64,000 nucleotides of DNA, taken from NCBI GenBank assembly GCA_011390205.1, contig JAABSX010000009.1:1-64000 (forward strand), in the 5' to 3' direction. This DNA is from Microscillaceae bacterium. Lineage in GTDB: Bacteria; Bacteroidota; Bacteroidia; Cytophagales; Microscillaceae. Shown here one piece after another: positions 44,514-53,800 of the stretch. Below the pieces are notes generated by a model, which worked only from the letters and a program-made list of their open reading frames with translations, was not told where the DNA came from and ran no database searches. Position 1 is the stretch's first letter. Every line of letters begins with the position of its first letter. Made by a program: the position numbers and the translations under genes.

Positions 44514-45494
44514 TTATTTGATTGTGAAAGGAAGCGTTGAGATTTTGATGTCATCATAATATACTTCTACTTTCCAGTTGCCAGCTTTGGCTTTATCGAT
44601 GGTGAGCCCGTGGTTTGCCCTATACCAGCCTACATCTAGGCTTGGGGTAGCTTGCAGCACTCCTTCTCGGGCGATGTTTCCATCTGGGTCTATCCATTTC
44701 CAAGCGACTTCGCCTATTCTTTCCTTGCTAATCAGTCCCCAATAGAGGTAGCAAAGCACGAGTTCATCTTTTCCTTTGATGTAAGTATCTTTGACATCTT
44801 CGGCGGCGGGTGTTTTGCGTTCGCTTGTGCCTAGTTTGCTGGTAAGTAGGGCATCAAAGTGTCCGTAAGAGACTTTTAGTGGGAAGATTTGGTACAGTTT
44901 GTCCTCTACCCAAAGTTGTACTTTCCAATCTCCTATGGGAGCACTAATGGGCAGGTTCAGGGTCGCCTTTGCGATGGCAGTGCCATTGTCAGGGACGATT
45001 TGTTGTTTGTTTTGGTCAAAGATTTCTCCTGTGGGGTCTATAAATTTCCATTCAATTTGGAGGCTTTTTTTGACATCCATGAGTCTGAAAAAGCTGTATA
45101 TTTTGCTGTGTTGAAAGAGTTTTACTTCTTTAAGGTCATTTTTAGGAGCCAGCCCGTTGAGGCTGCTGGCTATCAGCATTTTTACTTTTCCTTGATAGGG
45201 CACTGCTTTGGGGCTTGGCTTTAGCCCCCAATAAAAAATGGCAGATATGACGATTACAAAAGTAATTACTTGGGTATAGAATATACTTGAGCGTTTTTTG
45301 TCTTTGAGTTTTTGTCTTTTTTCTTCTTCGAGCATTTCATAGGCCATGTTTACCTTTTGAGGGGAGATGCCGAGCTCTTCTGCTGTTTTTTTGACATCTT
45401 CCAGGCTGAGCTTGTTTTGCTCTGCTGCGGTGAGTTGATGCGCTTTTTCTATGATTTTTCTTAAATCATCATCATCGATGTGCTGCTTTTTCAT
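44514..45494 (-). CDS. Membrane-anchored hypothetical with two Ig-like C-terminal domains
   Basis: 326 residues. The N-terminal cytoplasmic part is helical and resembles a small HTH-like unit (LSLEDVKKTAEELGISPQKVNMAYEMLEEE). One membrane helix follows at about 70-92 (YTQVITFVIVISAIFYWGL). The exported part contains two similar sandwiches, each ending in GDWKVQLWVEDKLYQIFPLKV or GNWKVEVYYDDIKISTLPFTI and each with W..IDP.G. This duplicated pattern recalls DUF3859-like domains. No family is certain. It sits convergent with miaE and is not clearly part of the eCIS locus next door. Confidence 0.65.
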   Translation of the reverse strand: MKKQHIDDDDLRKIIEKAHQLTAAEQNKLSLEDVKKTAEELGISPQKVNMAYEMLEEEKRQKLKDKKRSSIFYTQVITFVIVISAIFYWGLKPSPKAVPYQGKVKMLIASSLNGLAPKNDLKEVKLFQHSKIYSFFRLMDVKKSLQIEWKFIDPTGEIFDQNKQQIVPDNGTAIAKATLNLPISAPIGDWKVQLWVEDKLYQIFPLKVSYGHFDALLTSKLGTSERKTPAAEDVKDTYIKGKDELVLCYLYWGLISKERIGEVAWKWIDPDGNIAREGVLQATPSLDVGWYRANHGLTIDKAKAGNWKVEVYYDDIKISTLPFTIK

Positions 45495-45638
45495 ACTAAA
45501 AGAATTTAAGTGCTACTTACTGTCTGTTAGGGGCAGTGCATTTTTACTGTCTGCACACAATATTTTTTGAAAATAAAGAAGATATATGTCATAATTACCT
45601 TTTACATAACGCTTTGTCAATATAAAAAGTTGGGCTTT

Positions 45639-46379
45639 CTAATAGACCACACTGCCATCCATTCCTGCATCAAACCAAAGGCTTCCTATTTGGTATTGGG
45701 CTACGATGGTGCCATCACTGTCAAAACTACATCGGGTGCGCATCTCTAGCTGATAGTTGTATGTATCTCCTGTCCATCTCAGTTCGAGTTTATTACAGCG
45801 TACACCATAGTAGGCTTGGTTTGTTTTGATTTGGTTTCGAGATTTTCCGAAGGTGCTCAGTGCAAACGCATGGATGATGGCGTATTTTCCTGTTTTTTTC
45901 TTACCCACACCAGCCACGATTTCTAGGGCGTGGCATCCTGTAAGCTCCTCTATGATAGGGTGCCATTTTCCATCAGCAGGGATAGTACCTTGCTTCAGTG
46001 TGCCTACTCTCCCTTGCATGCCTACGGGGCCGTGCACATCTAGGGTATAGGCTGCTTTTTTTTGGTTAATGCCTACTTTCCCGTCTGTTTGCAGAGATAA
46101 GACCGTATCACCGAGCTGATTGTTAAATTCAAGCGTGGCATTGCCTGCGTCCACTTCCATGCTCCAGGCGGGGTTTTTCTCTTCAATACTTTTGAAGAAG
46201 CTGACCAGTTTTTTAGAAGTGCCAATGGGGGAGAGCTGCAGCCCTTCATCAATGGTTTTAGACATGCCATCATCTACTTTATTGAGCATAGATTCTATGA
46301 GGTCATTAAAGTGTCCTTCGGAGGGCATTTGTCCTTTTCTAAAATAACTTTTAAGTGTATTGCGATTTTGTAAAGGCAT
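45639..46379 (-). CDS. eCIS tail-fibre-like protein
   Basis: 246 residues. The start MPLQNRNTLKSYFRKGQMPSEGHFNDLIESMLNKVDDGMS and a middle LDVHGPVGMQGRVGTLKQG are repetitive and fibre-like. The C-terminal ~110 residues (ADGKWHPIIEELTGCHALEIVAGVGKKKTGKYAIIHAFAL...LELRWTGDTYNYQL) form a compact beta domain that recurs beside contractile injection loci in Bacteroidota. I take it for the distal receptor-binding or fibre protein (Afp13 position). It is separated from baseplate J by a 256-bp gap filled with repeats, unlike the rest of the tightly packed operon. Confidence 0.7.
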   Translation of the reverse strand: MPLQNRNTLKSYFRKGQMPSEGHFNDLIESMLNKVDDGMSKTIDEGLQLSPIGTSKKLVSFFKSIEEKNPAWSMEVDAGNATLEFNNQLGDTVLSLQTDGKVGINQKKAAYTLDVHGPVGMQGRVGTLKQGTIPADGKWHPIIEELTGCHALEIVAGVGKKKTGKYAIIHAFALSTFGKSRNQIKTNQAYYGVRCNKLELRWTGDTYNYQLEMRTRCSFDSDGTIVAQYQIGSLWFDAGMDGSVVY

Positions 46380-46635
46380 ATTTTTAAATGATAATTAAGT
46401 AGTAATAAGTTTTAATTGTTCGTTTTTGTAGAGAAGCCCAATATGCTCAAATTGTAATGCATTGTCAGAGATATTTCACTTCTACGGAGTTTGTACATAA
46501 TTTCTATTGATTCTTACAAATATTCCTCCTACGGAGTTTTGTGGGAGGCTTCCTGCGTCTCCCTTATATTCTGCGTAATATACTGATAATTGGCACATTA
46601 TCAAATCGGCAAATCAGCACAATTACTCAGGAAGA
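46380..46635. repeat. Repeat-rich gap between baseplate J and fibre genes
   Basis: Two units of ATATT(T)C(A)CTnCTACGGAGTTT (46471-46494 and 46520-46539), about 49 bp apart, are followed by TACTGATAATTGGCACATT (46580-46598), the core of a repeat also found at 19209 and 41259. The rest is AT-rich with no ORF. Confidence 0.6.
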
Positions 46636-49600
46636 TTAATCTTCTACAATAAATTCATTTCCTAAACCCAAATCAGAGATACCCGCCTGCGAAGAGTTCA
46701 TTTCCTCTCTGCCATCTAGGAGCGTAATCTGGTGGTTCTCTGCTGGGATGAGTGTGGACCAAGGCTTTGTAGCCTGTAAGAAAGATTTAGAATCTCCTTC
46801 TCTTGCCGTATCCAAGAGCATAAAATTACCCTGAAAGTCTTGTGCTGTCTGCACCATTGAAAATTTGGTGATGAACTCTATGTACTCCAAGGTACGCATA
46901 AAACTAAGAATATCTGAGGTATTGATTTTACCACCTAACTCTATGGTTTTGCCACTCTGGAGCATCCCTTGTTTGAGGTATTTGTTGATGTCTTCACTCA
47001 GTTTTTGGAGGTATAGCCCATAATTATAGCCTGAAGCAAACTGCACAGCACAGATGATTTTCACACGCTCATAGGCAGGGTTTCTGACTTCTAGCTGCAC
47101 AAAAGGAGATATATAGTTTTGTAAGTAGCTTTTAATCTCATAGAGTTGCTCACGGCTGACTTGTGGGTCTATTTCTTTTTTGTAATCTACATAAGGGCTG
47201 ACCACGATGAGTACACTGCCTGAGTGGTAAATCTGGCTGCTGCTCATGTTAGAGAGGCAAGTTGCTTTTTGAATCTGAGGAAACTTCTCGAGGATAAGCC
47301 GCTCATAATCCCAAGCCGTGATGGCCCTTTGCTTGTGTCTCAGCCTTTCGCTGAGGCGCGTATAAAAAGCCTTGCTTTCTTCTTGTGGGCTTCCTCCAAA
47401 AGAATCTAAGGGCTGCGTAATGCGCTGAATACCAGGCAGATTAATCACCGAACGCTCTATGGTAAATGCAGGAAGGGCTTTGTGTAAATGCGTGCCTTCT
47501 TCGTGTAGGTTTACAAGTGTAGCCCTTAGCACCTGTGTACAGATTCCAGAGAGTTTTGAGGCATTTTCTACGTTTTGTATGGCGGCGACCCTGAGCCAAA
47601 ACAAATCTTGACGGAGGATGGTATTTCCTTTTTTTATATCACGGGGCAGCTCTATTTCTATGATGCCTGTCTTGACGAAGCCCAGTGTCTCATCAAGTAA
47701 AATTCGGGAGGGGGAGAGGTTTTCCCATTGGTCATTTGCCAAGTAGCTCCATTCTATGACGGGGGCACTCTCTTCGGAAGAGTTTGAAAACCCTTCACTC
47801 ATCTCAAACAGAATAGAAATTCTTTCAGGAGGAGTAAGGTTATTGAGCCCTATGAGCAAAGCCCCTTGATAATGAAAATCGGGCAAGATATGCGTAGGGG
47901 TGTAGGTCTGCTGAGGATAGACGAGGTTGTCTCCAAATGGATAAATGTGATAAAACTGTCCTCTTTGGCTTGCTTGGGCACTAGAAGCGGCATCGGTGAG
48001 CGAAATCACTGAGGAAGATGTATAATTGAGTGAAATATTTTTTATTTGAGGGGTATAGGGTTGCCTTGGCAGCGGTTTTGGTTCTTTTTTGGCAAACCCT
48101 CTTTTTGCCATGTCTATAAAGCTAGATTTGGCATTCTGGGTTACTATCTCTGAGAGTACGGAGGGGTAGAGTGTATGGCCAAAGGCAATCTCAGGGCCGT
48201 GCAGTTCTAGCTTGATGAAGCCCCTCTTTGCCATGTTAGAGTAAGGCGTATTTTGCTGTATGTCTGCATAGTTGTGGGGCAGTTGTATCTTGATGATGTC
48301 TATGTTTTTGAGGCGGGTAGTGTTAGAGAGTGCTGTGGCGGGTTGTATGGTATCTTCATTGATATTTCCGTTGAATCCCTTGTTTTGGGTACGAAACAGC
48401 TTAAAAATCTGTTGGTTTTCTATTTGCTGAGGCTTCCATCTTCCAGCATCCAAGATAGATAATTTTACTTCAAAAGAAGTATTGTCTATCTCTGCATCAT
48501 AATCTTGATAATAGCCCAAGAAGCCACTGCTTGTGCGTGGCAGGTTAAACCATTCTATGTCGATGCTGAGGTCATTGAGTGATTTTTGAAAAATCTCGTG
48601 GCTTCCTATGATAAAGTAAGAGCCTACATTGGGCACAGCCCCAAAGGGCATAAAAGGATTGGTAGGGTCTAGAGTGCCTATATCACTGTATAAATGAATG
48701 TCTTTGACCTCTCTGGAGTGGGTCTGAATCATGATTTGCTCCAGGGTAAGTTGCTGCATCAGAGAGTAAGGGTAGATATAAGAATTGCTATTGAGCAAGA
48801 CCTTCAGGACAGGGAGTTGTGTTTGGTAACTTTCTTGGTGGATTTCTTTTCGGTAAGCACTCCAAGCAGGGGCATCCGAAGAGATATCAAATTTAATATT
48901 AAGAGCATTAAACTGCTCACTGTCTGCGGGAAATTTCTCTTGCGTAACCACATATTTATGGACAGAGAGCCAGCCCTCAGGGGTGGTGATTTCAAGATGA
49001 AAAGCCTCCAAGAAACTTTTGATAAAGACCTCTTGGATGCTGTCTTCTGTCAAGAAATTAAAATCGTGGAGGTATTGTGTCAGGTGCTGATAAGAGGCGG
49101 CATTAAACACAAAAGTAACAGAAAGCTCTCTTTCACCTTGTGATAAGAAAAAAGCTGGGGATGCTACTGCGAAGCCGATGTCAGCATTTTGCATGGTGCG
49201 TTCGTAGATACTTTTATCGCTTTGTTTTTCTCCGAAGATGGCATAAGATTTATGCTCTTGCTGCTCAGCGCTAGGGAGCATCTCTTTGATACTGAGCTGG
49301 TTGGCGAGTGTATTGGTGATGAGTTGTTTTTTTCGCCCTCTGATACTGAGTGTAGAAGTCTCTAAAAACAGGGTATATAATTCTGCGATTTGGGCTCTAT
49401 TGACGAGCAAATCACGGTTCACTTTGTAGAGGATGTTTTCGCCTGTGTTGTATTCACCTCCTATAAATTCGGTATTGGTTCTAATCCAAGCGTGTGCGGC
49501 ATTGTCATTGGTCTGAAAGCTCAGATAGACCTGGTCATAGATGGGAGGCTTGAACTCCTCCTGCAATACTGTGCGGTAATAAAACTCTAAGTACCTTCTG

Positions 49601-50421
49601 GATAAGTCATTGAGGTGGTTTTGTGAATGCTCAAAGAGCTTCAGGAAGGTAATCATCAGGGCTACTTCGGGGTAGTGTCCGTCATTTTTGAGTGATTGGC
49701 TGAGGTAGTTATCTGCTTGGCTTTTTAAGAATACGAGGCTTTCATAAAAACTCTGGAAGATTTTTTCTAAGTCAAAGAGAAGGTACCTGACTTTTTCCTC
49801 TTGTGTTTCTCCGTCTAGTTTGATTTCTTCTAGTTCATCTTTGTATAGCTCCCAAGACACATTGAATGTGCTGTAGTCTTGTGTTTTATAGGTCAGTTCT
49901 TGCCAGATATTGTCTGTGTTTTGGTCTAGGGCTTTGAGGCGTATGAGTGCTTGCGAGAGTTTGGTATCGATGGCATTCAGGATTTCATCTCTTGCACGAA
50001 GCTGTATATTGGCAAACATTTCTATGTGTTTGAATTTCATGAACCAGTTATCAAACATCATAGCAATCTGATGAATCTCTGTGAAGCATTTCTGGAGATA
50101 GTGTATTTTTTTTTGAGGTCTTTTGAAGAGATTTGCCTTTTCGGCATAGGTTCTGAATCTTGCTTCTATCTCGCTGGGGTCTATTTGTTTGATGCTAGAA
50201 AGGATGACTGTTTCGTCATTGATAAAGGCAGACCAGTCTCCGTCGGGTTGGTTTTCGAGGTTATAAAATCGGATTAATTTAGAAAACCCATACATAAAGC
50301 GAAGCAAATCTTCAAAAGAGCGTTCGTCTATTTTGACATATTCAAAATCGAGGGCTTCTAAGAATCGCCCTTCTTGGCTTGTGCTGTGTTTGGTAAGTTT
50401 ACTAAAATCTTTAATTTCCAT
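46636..50421 (-). CDS. eCIS baseplate J/gp47-like wedge protein (Afp11/12 type)
   Basis: 1,261 residues. The N-terminal ~350 are helical, with a hydrophilic start (MEIKDFSKLTKHSTSQEGRF). The middle is a beta-rich region with extended wedge-like segments. The C-terminal part carries the baseplate J signature (SFGGSPQEESKAFYTRLSERLRHKQRAITAWDYERLILEKFPQIQKATC), then VRNPAYERVKIICAVQFASGYNY. It is larger than T4 gp47/Mu gpJ, as expected for Afp-type wedges. It should bridge the spike hub to the sheath ring. gp25 is 34 bp upstream. Confidence 0.85.
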   Translation of the reverse strand: MEIKDFSKLTKHSTSQEGRFLEALDFEYVKIDERSFEDLLRFMYGFSKLIRFYNLENQPDGDWSAFINDETVILSSIKQIDPSEIEARFRTYAEKANLFKRPQKKIHYLQKCFTEIHQIAMMFDNWFMKFKHIEMFANIQLRARDEILNAIDTKLSQALIRLKALDQNTDNIWQELTYKTQDYSTFNVSWELYKDELEEIKLDGETQEEKVRYLLFDLEKIFQSFYESLVFLKSQADNYLSQSLKNDGHYPEVALMITFLKLFEHSQNHLNDLSRRYLEFYYRTVLQEEFKPPIYDQVYLSFQTNDNAAHAWIRTNTEFIGGEYNTGENILYKVNRDLLVNRAQIAELYTLFLETSTLSIRGRKKQLITNTLANQLSIKEMLPSAEQQEHKSYAIFGEKQSDKSIYERTMQNADIGFAVASPAFFLSQGERELSVTFVFNAASYQHLTQYLHDFNFLTEDSIQEVFIKSFLEAFHLEITTPEGWLSVHKYVVTQEKFPADSEQFNALNIKFDISSDAPAWSAYRKEIHQESYQTQLPVLKVLLNSNSYIYPYSLMQQLTLEQIMIQTHSREVKDIHLYSDIGTLDPTNPFMPFGAVPNVGSYFIIGSHEIFQKSLNDLSIDIEWFNLPRTSSGFLGYYQDYDAEIDNTSFEVKLSILDAGRWKPQQIENQQIFKLFRTQNKGFNGNINEDTIQPATALSNTTRLKNIDIIKIQLPHNYADIQQNTPYSNMAKRGFIKLELHGPEIAFGHTLYPSVLSEIVTQNAKSSFIDMAKRGFAKKEPKPLPRQPYTPQIKNISLNYTSSSVISLTDAASSAQASQRGQFYHIYPFGDNLVYPQQTYTPTHILPDFHYQGALLIGLNNLTPPERISILFEMSEGFSNSSEESAPVIEWSYLANDQWENLSPSRILLDETLGFVKTGIIEIELPRDIKKGNTILRQDLFWLRVAAIQNVENASKLSGICTQVLRATLVNLHEEGTHLHKALPAFTIERSVINLPGIQRITQPLDSFGGSPQEESKAFYTRLSERLRHKQRAITAWDYERLILEKFPQIQKATCLSNMSSSQIYHSGSVLIVVSPYVDYKKEIDPQVSREQLYEIKSYLQNYISPFVQLEVRNPAYERVKIICAVQFASGYNYGLYLQKLSEDINKYLKQGMLQSGKTIELGGKINTSDILSFMRTLEYIEFITKFSMVQTAQDFQGNFMLLDTAREGDSKSFLQATKPWSTLIPAENHQITLLDGREEMNSSQAGISDLGLGNEFIVED

Positions 50422-50455
50422 GATTTTATAATGATGCTATGATGCTTGTTTGTGA

Positions 50456-50890
50456 TTAGTCAAAGTTTTGATTTCGGGTCAGGTTTGTACCTTCCAATAT
50501 ATAATAAGGATAGACCATGTTGCTGCGTGCATTGGTTGTTTTGATGGTATAATGGATGTCTATGAGCAGCTTTCCGTCTAGCATTTCATCTGTGGAGATA
50601 TTGACACTCTCTAGGGTGATGCGGGGCTCGTAGTATTTGATGGCCCTTTCTATGAGTCTTTGTAAGAATGTAAGGCTTGTCGTGTTGATAGTTTCAAAGA
50701 TGAGGCTGGTGGTATCACAGCCATATTGTGGCAGCATTACACGCTCACCTGGGCGAGTAGCTAGTAAGATAAACAAGCTTTCTTGAATGTCTTTGTCTTC
50801 TGAGACCATCACTACACTTCTGCTTTTTTTATCAAAAGTAGGGGGAAATTTCCACCCGATACCTAAGAAAGTTTTTTTATGTTCTTGCAT
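50456..50890 (-). CDS. eCIS baseplate gp25-like protein (Afp9 type)
   Basis: 144 residues. GIGWKFPPTFDKKSRSVVMVSEDKDIQESLFILLATRPGERVMLPQYGCDTTSLIFE contains the gp25 hallmark (I-x-x-S-L..LL.T.PGERV..P.YG), including the EPR-like lock region. It is lysozyme-fold-related but non-enzymatic in all known CIS, where it nucleates the wedge. Spacing to PAAR is 22 bp. Confidence 0.92.
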   Translation of the reverse strand: MQEHKKTFLGIGWKFPPTFDKKSRSVVMVSEDKDIQESLFILLATRPGERVMLPQYGCDTTSLIFETINTTSLTFLQRLIERAIKYYEPRITLESVNISTDEMLDGKLLIDIHYTIKTTNARSNMVYPYYILEGTNLTRNQNFD

Positions 50891-50912
50891 TGTTTTGTGT
50901 TTATATGTTGCT

Positions 50913-51203
50913 TTATCCTCCTATCATTACTGTGGGTGCACCTAGCACTATAGAGCCTCCGTGTGCGCAGGTATCTCCCATGCGTGCGGCGGGTTTTCCT
51001 CCTATCATCACTGTGGCAGAGCCCTTGGCGATGGTGTCAGGAGGGCCTACACAGGTGGCCGAATCTCCCATGACAGCGGCGGGCATTCCTGCGATGAGTA
51101 CTGTGGGGATACCAGGGCCTAAGATAGGGCCACCTACGTGTGGCACAGGGCCTGTGGTCATGGGGCAGACGTGCATGTCTGTGAGTCTTGCGGCTGGGGG
51201 CAT
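50913..51203 (-). CDS. eCIS PAAR-like spike tip (Afp10 type)
   Basis: 96 residues built almost entirely of short PAAR repeats: MPPAARLTDMHVCPM...PILGPGIPTVLIAGMPAAVMGDSATCVGP...GKPAARMGDTCAHGG...GAPTVMIGG. The His/Cys set (H11, C13, H22, C83-region and H85-region) is the zinc-binding core that sharpens the spike. There is no effector extension, so it is a pure tip and not a fused toxin. It lies downstream of the spike gene, as in Afp order. Confidence 0.92.
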   Translation of the reverse strand: MPPAARLTDMHVCPMTTGPVPHVGGPILGPGIPTVLIAGMPAAVMGDSATCVGPPDTIAKGSATVMIGGKPAARMGDTCAHGGSIVLGAPTVMIGG

Positions 51204-51269
51204 ATTTTAAAAGTAAGTTTTAAGAATTATAAATCAGTAGATTGCTGATAATTGGTTCATTGTCTATTT

Positions 51270-53063
51270 TTAATTAATCATTACGACTCCCCCCTTGATG
51301 GTTGTCTGCCCTGAGGCTTTCACCTCTGCGGTAGCAGAGCCTTCTGCTGCGAAGCCTACCGAGCCTTTTAGTTTCACATTGAGCCCTTCGGCAGCCACAT
51401 CATCTCCAGAAGATTTGAGGGTGATACTTTTGACAGCTTCTAGGTTAATTGCTCCATCTGCTTTGATGTTAATGTCTTTGGGGCTGTTTAGGGTGATTCC
51501 GCTTTCGGCCATTTCTATGTTATTTTTGTTGATGTCAGTGATGGTGATGGTGCTGGCATCATCATCTAGCACTACAATGTTGCCTCCTGGGGTTTCTATG
51601 GTAATGATTTTTTTTTCATCTTCAAAGTGAATTTTGAGTTGATTTTTGGTAACGATGGCTTTTTCGTTGTTTTTATCATTGGGCTCTAGGGGTGTTTTAT
51701 TTACTTTATTAAACATACTTCCCAGGATGATGGGGTTTTGTGGGTCATTATTGACAAAGCCGACCAGCACCTCATCCCCTATTTCTGGATAAAAGAAAAA
51801 GCCTGCACTTGTGGTAGCATATAAGCTAGACATACGTGCCCAGATCTGTGTATTGTCATTTTTTAGAATGGGGAGTGTTACCTTGATTCTGTATGCTCCG
51901 TTGGGGTCTTCGTGGATTTGTTTGACGACTCCTAGTGTAAGCCCTTGTATGCCAGGCGTATAGCCACTGCTTTGGGGGGCATTGATTTGTGCTTGTGTTT
52001 CGGCATACCATTCATCACTCATGCCTATTTTTGCTTTGGTTTTCCATTCTCCATTTTCTATGGTATGGAATACTCCTTCTATAAATACATTTCCGTTAAA
52101 TCTTTCACTGAGCCCTTTGAGCTCTAGGATATCTCCTGGGATGACATTATCAACGCCTCTAAAAGTAACAGAGCCCTGAATCATTGCCAGTTTGCTTTTG
52201 GTTAATTTGGCAGTAGCCCAAGTCTTGAGCATTGCCGAGGGGATACTCGTGGGGGTCTGTATCAGGTATTCTTCCAGCCCGATGACATCTGCCAGTTTGC
52301 TTGAAGTAAAATTGCCTGCGAGTTTGCCTGAGTTGGTTGCTCCTGAGGCTTCCACGATTTCTTGTTTGTCTGCATCCCAGCTAATGGCAGTCGCTGCCTT
52401 GTATTGATTTCGGGCATCCACCTCCACATCTAGGTCATAGAGTGTGATGCCGTATTCTACTTCATATTTGGCAGTAGCTCCAAAGTCAGGCTCTTTGATT
52501 TTGAGTTTATCGACATCAGCACAGATGAGCATTCCGTTAAGGTCTGCACGCATCAGCACAAAATCCCAGTCTGAGGCATAGTGCTGCACGAGTTGTTCGT
52601 GTTTAAATGTGGTGGCTTCTACTTCTTTTGTGAGCCCGTGTGCTTGGATAATTTCACTGATGATTTCGCTGTCTTTTTTGTTGGTATAGATTTTATTTTT
52701 TCTTCCTATGGTCATTTTGACGGCTTTGTGCCTGCACTCTACCAAGAGGTAAGCCTTTCCGTTGCTGATTTTCATGGCGTGTTTGGTGATGATGCCCTTG
52801 AAGACAGTTTTTTCGGAGGTTTCATATCCTAATTTGATTTCAATTTCTTTTCCTGGCTCGTAGTTGCTGGAGTTTCCTCCTAAGAATTTATCATCTTCGG
52901 CACTTCCTCCATCGGTGATTTTGATTTTTGCATAAGGGATTCGGTTCAGCTCATTGCTGATTTGTATGGACATGATGTCGAGTATTTGGGAGATTTCTTG
53001 CCCTGCAATGAGAATAGAGTAACTTATGAGTGAAGTATTGTCTGATAATAATGAGTTGGCCAT
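51270..53063 (-). CDS. eCIS spike, VgrG-like gp27/gp5 fusion (Afp8 type)
   Basis: 597 residues. The N-terminal half is gp27-like (ISNELNRIPYAKIKITDGG...VFKGIITKHAMKISNGK...CRHKAVKMTIGRKN...DIEIISEIIQAHG-type pattern). The central OB fold shows LGVVKQIHEDPNGAYRIKVTLPILKNDNTQIWARM and FFFYPEIGDEVLVGFVNNDPQNPIILGSMF. A C-terminal triangular beta-prism follows (IKADGAINLEAVKSITLKSS...). It forms the trimeric piercing hub that carries the PAAR tip. It starts 5 bp after the LysM gene, so the two are translationally coupled. No evolved effector domain is present. Confidence 0.93.
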   Translation of the reverse strand: MANSLLSDNTSLISYSILIAGQEISQILDIMSIQISNELNRIPYAKIKITDGGSAEDDKFLGGNSSNYEPGKEIEIKLGYETSEKTVFKGIITKHAMKISNGKAYLLVECRHKAVKMTIGRKNKIYTNKKDSEIISEIIQAHGLTKEVEATTFKHEQLVQHYASDWDFVLMRADLNGMLICADVDKLKIKEPDFGATAKYEVEYGITLYDLDVEVDARNQYKAATAISWDADKQEIVEASGATNSGKLAGNFTSSKLADVIGLEEYLIQTPTSIPSAMLKTWATAKLTKSKLAMIQGSVTFRGVDNVIPGDILELKGLSERFNGNVFIEGVFHTIENGEWKTKAKIGMSDEWYAETQAQINAPQSSGYTPGIQGLTLGVVKQIHEDPNGAYRIKVTLPILKNDNTQIWARMSSLYATTSAGFFFYPEIGDEVLVGFVNNDPQNPIILGSMFNKVNKTPLEPNDKNNEKAIVTKNQLKIHFEDEKKIITIETPGGNIVVLDDDASTITITDINKNNIEMAESGITLNSPKDINIKADGAINLEAVKSITLKSSGDDVAAEGLNVKLKGSVGFAAEGSATAEVKASGQTTIKGGVVMIN

Positions 53064-53068
53064 GTGAT

Positions 53069-53737
53069 TTATTTAGCGATGGGTGGGAATAAGAGTTCTG
53101 TACCAGGCTGAAGGTATCTAAAATTAACCAAACCGTTGATTTGGGCAATCTGTAAGTAAAGCCCTCCATTTCCGTACATTTTTTCGCAGAGTAAGGGCAG
53201 CGTATCTCCTGATATTACGGTTACGATGTGCGTAAGGTCAGGAGATTGTCTGCTTGCGGCATTTTGGTCTTTGGGCTTTACATAGCCTATAAATTTTGTG
53301 GTGAGTTTAGCTCTGAGGGGCTTTCCGTCAGGGGCAAACATCGTATAATCAATAGAAAGTGTCTCTAACCTGCATTCAAGGCTAAAAGTGCCCCATTCTA
53401 TGAGTACGACTTGTGGCTCGTGTTTGCTTTCTTTGTATTCAAGCGTAACCTTTTTAAACTTGTCTATCTGTTCGTTTACAGGTTTTGCCTTGGGGTCTAT
53501 CACCCCTGTACCGTCTATGTATAGCTCGAAGCCAAAAGTATCAGGCTCGGTGTTTACGTATCGGGGTTGGGCACCATCATTGCCTTGTGGCACTTCATCA
53601 TTGTATTTGATGACTACTTCGTGGCTGATAGAGGCAGGGTTAATCATAGCCGTAAAAGTATCGGCTTCACCTCCTCCTGTGGCGGGGCTGATTTTGAGTT
53701 TTTTCAGCTCTTGTGTAGTACTACTGGGTGTGCTCAT
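53069..53737 (-). CDS. eCIS LysM baseplate hub protein (Afp7 type)
   Basis: 222 residues. An N-terminal region (LKKLKISPATGGGEADTFTAMINPASISHEVVIKY) resembles the tube-like fold of gp53/Afp7. The C-terminal ~50 residues are a LysM domain (THIVTVISGDTLPLLCEKMYGNGGLYLQIAQINGLVNFRYLQPGTELLFPP). In other CIS this protein connects tube initiator and spike. The 5-bp spacing to the spike gene supports coupled expression. Confidence 0.9.
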   Translation of the reverse strand: MSTPSSTTQELKKLKISPATGGGEADTFTAMINPASISHEVVIKYNDEVPQGNDGAQPRYVNTEPDTFGFELYIDGTGVIDPKAKPVNEQIDKFKKVTLEYKESKHEPQVVLIEWGTFSLECRLETLSIDYTMFAPDGKPLRAKLTTKFIGYVKPKDQNAASRQSPDLTHIVTVISGDTLPLLCEKMYGNGGLYLQIAQINGLVNFRYLQPGTELLFPPIAK

Positions 53738-53800
53738 AAGATAAATAACATTGGGCTAGATTTTTTTCTAGATGTGTATTGTAAGCATTTTATTTTTCTA

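Noticed and set aside
51270-53063. Evolved VgrG or PAAR effector
   Set aside because: Spike and tip end at their structural domains with no catalytic extension.
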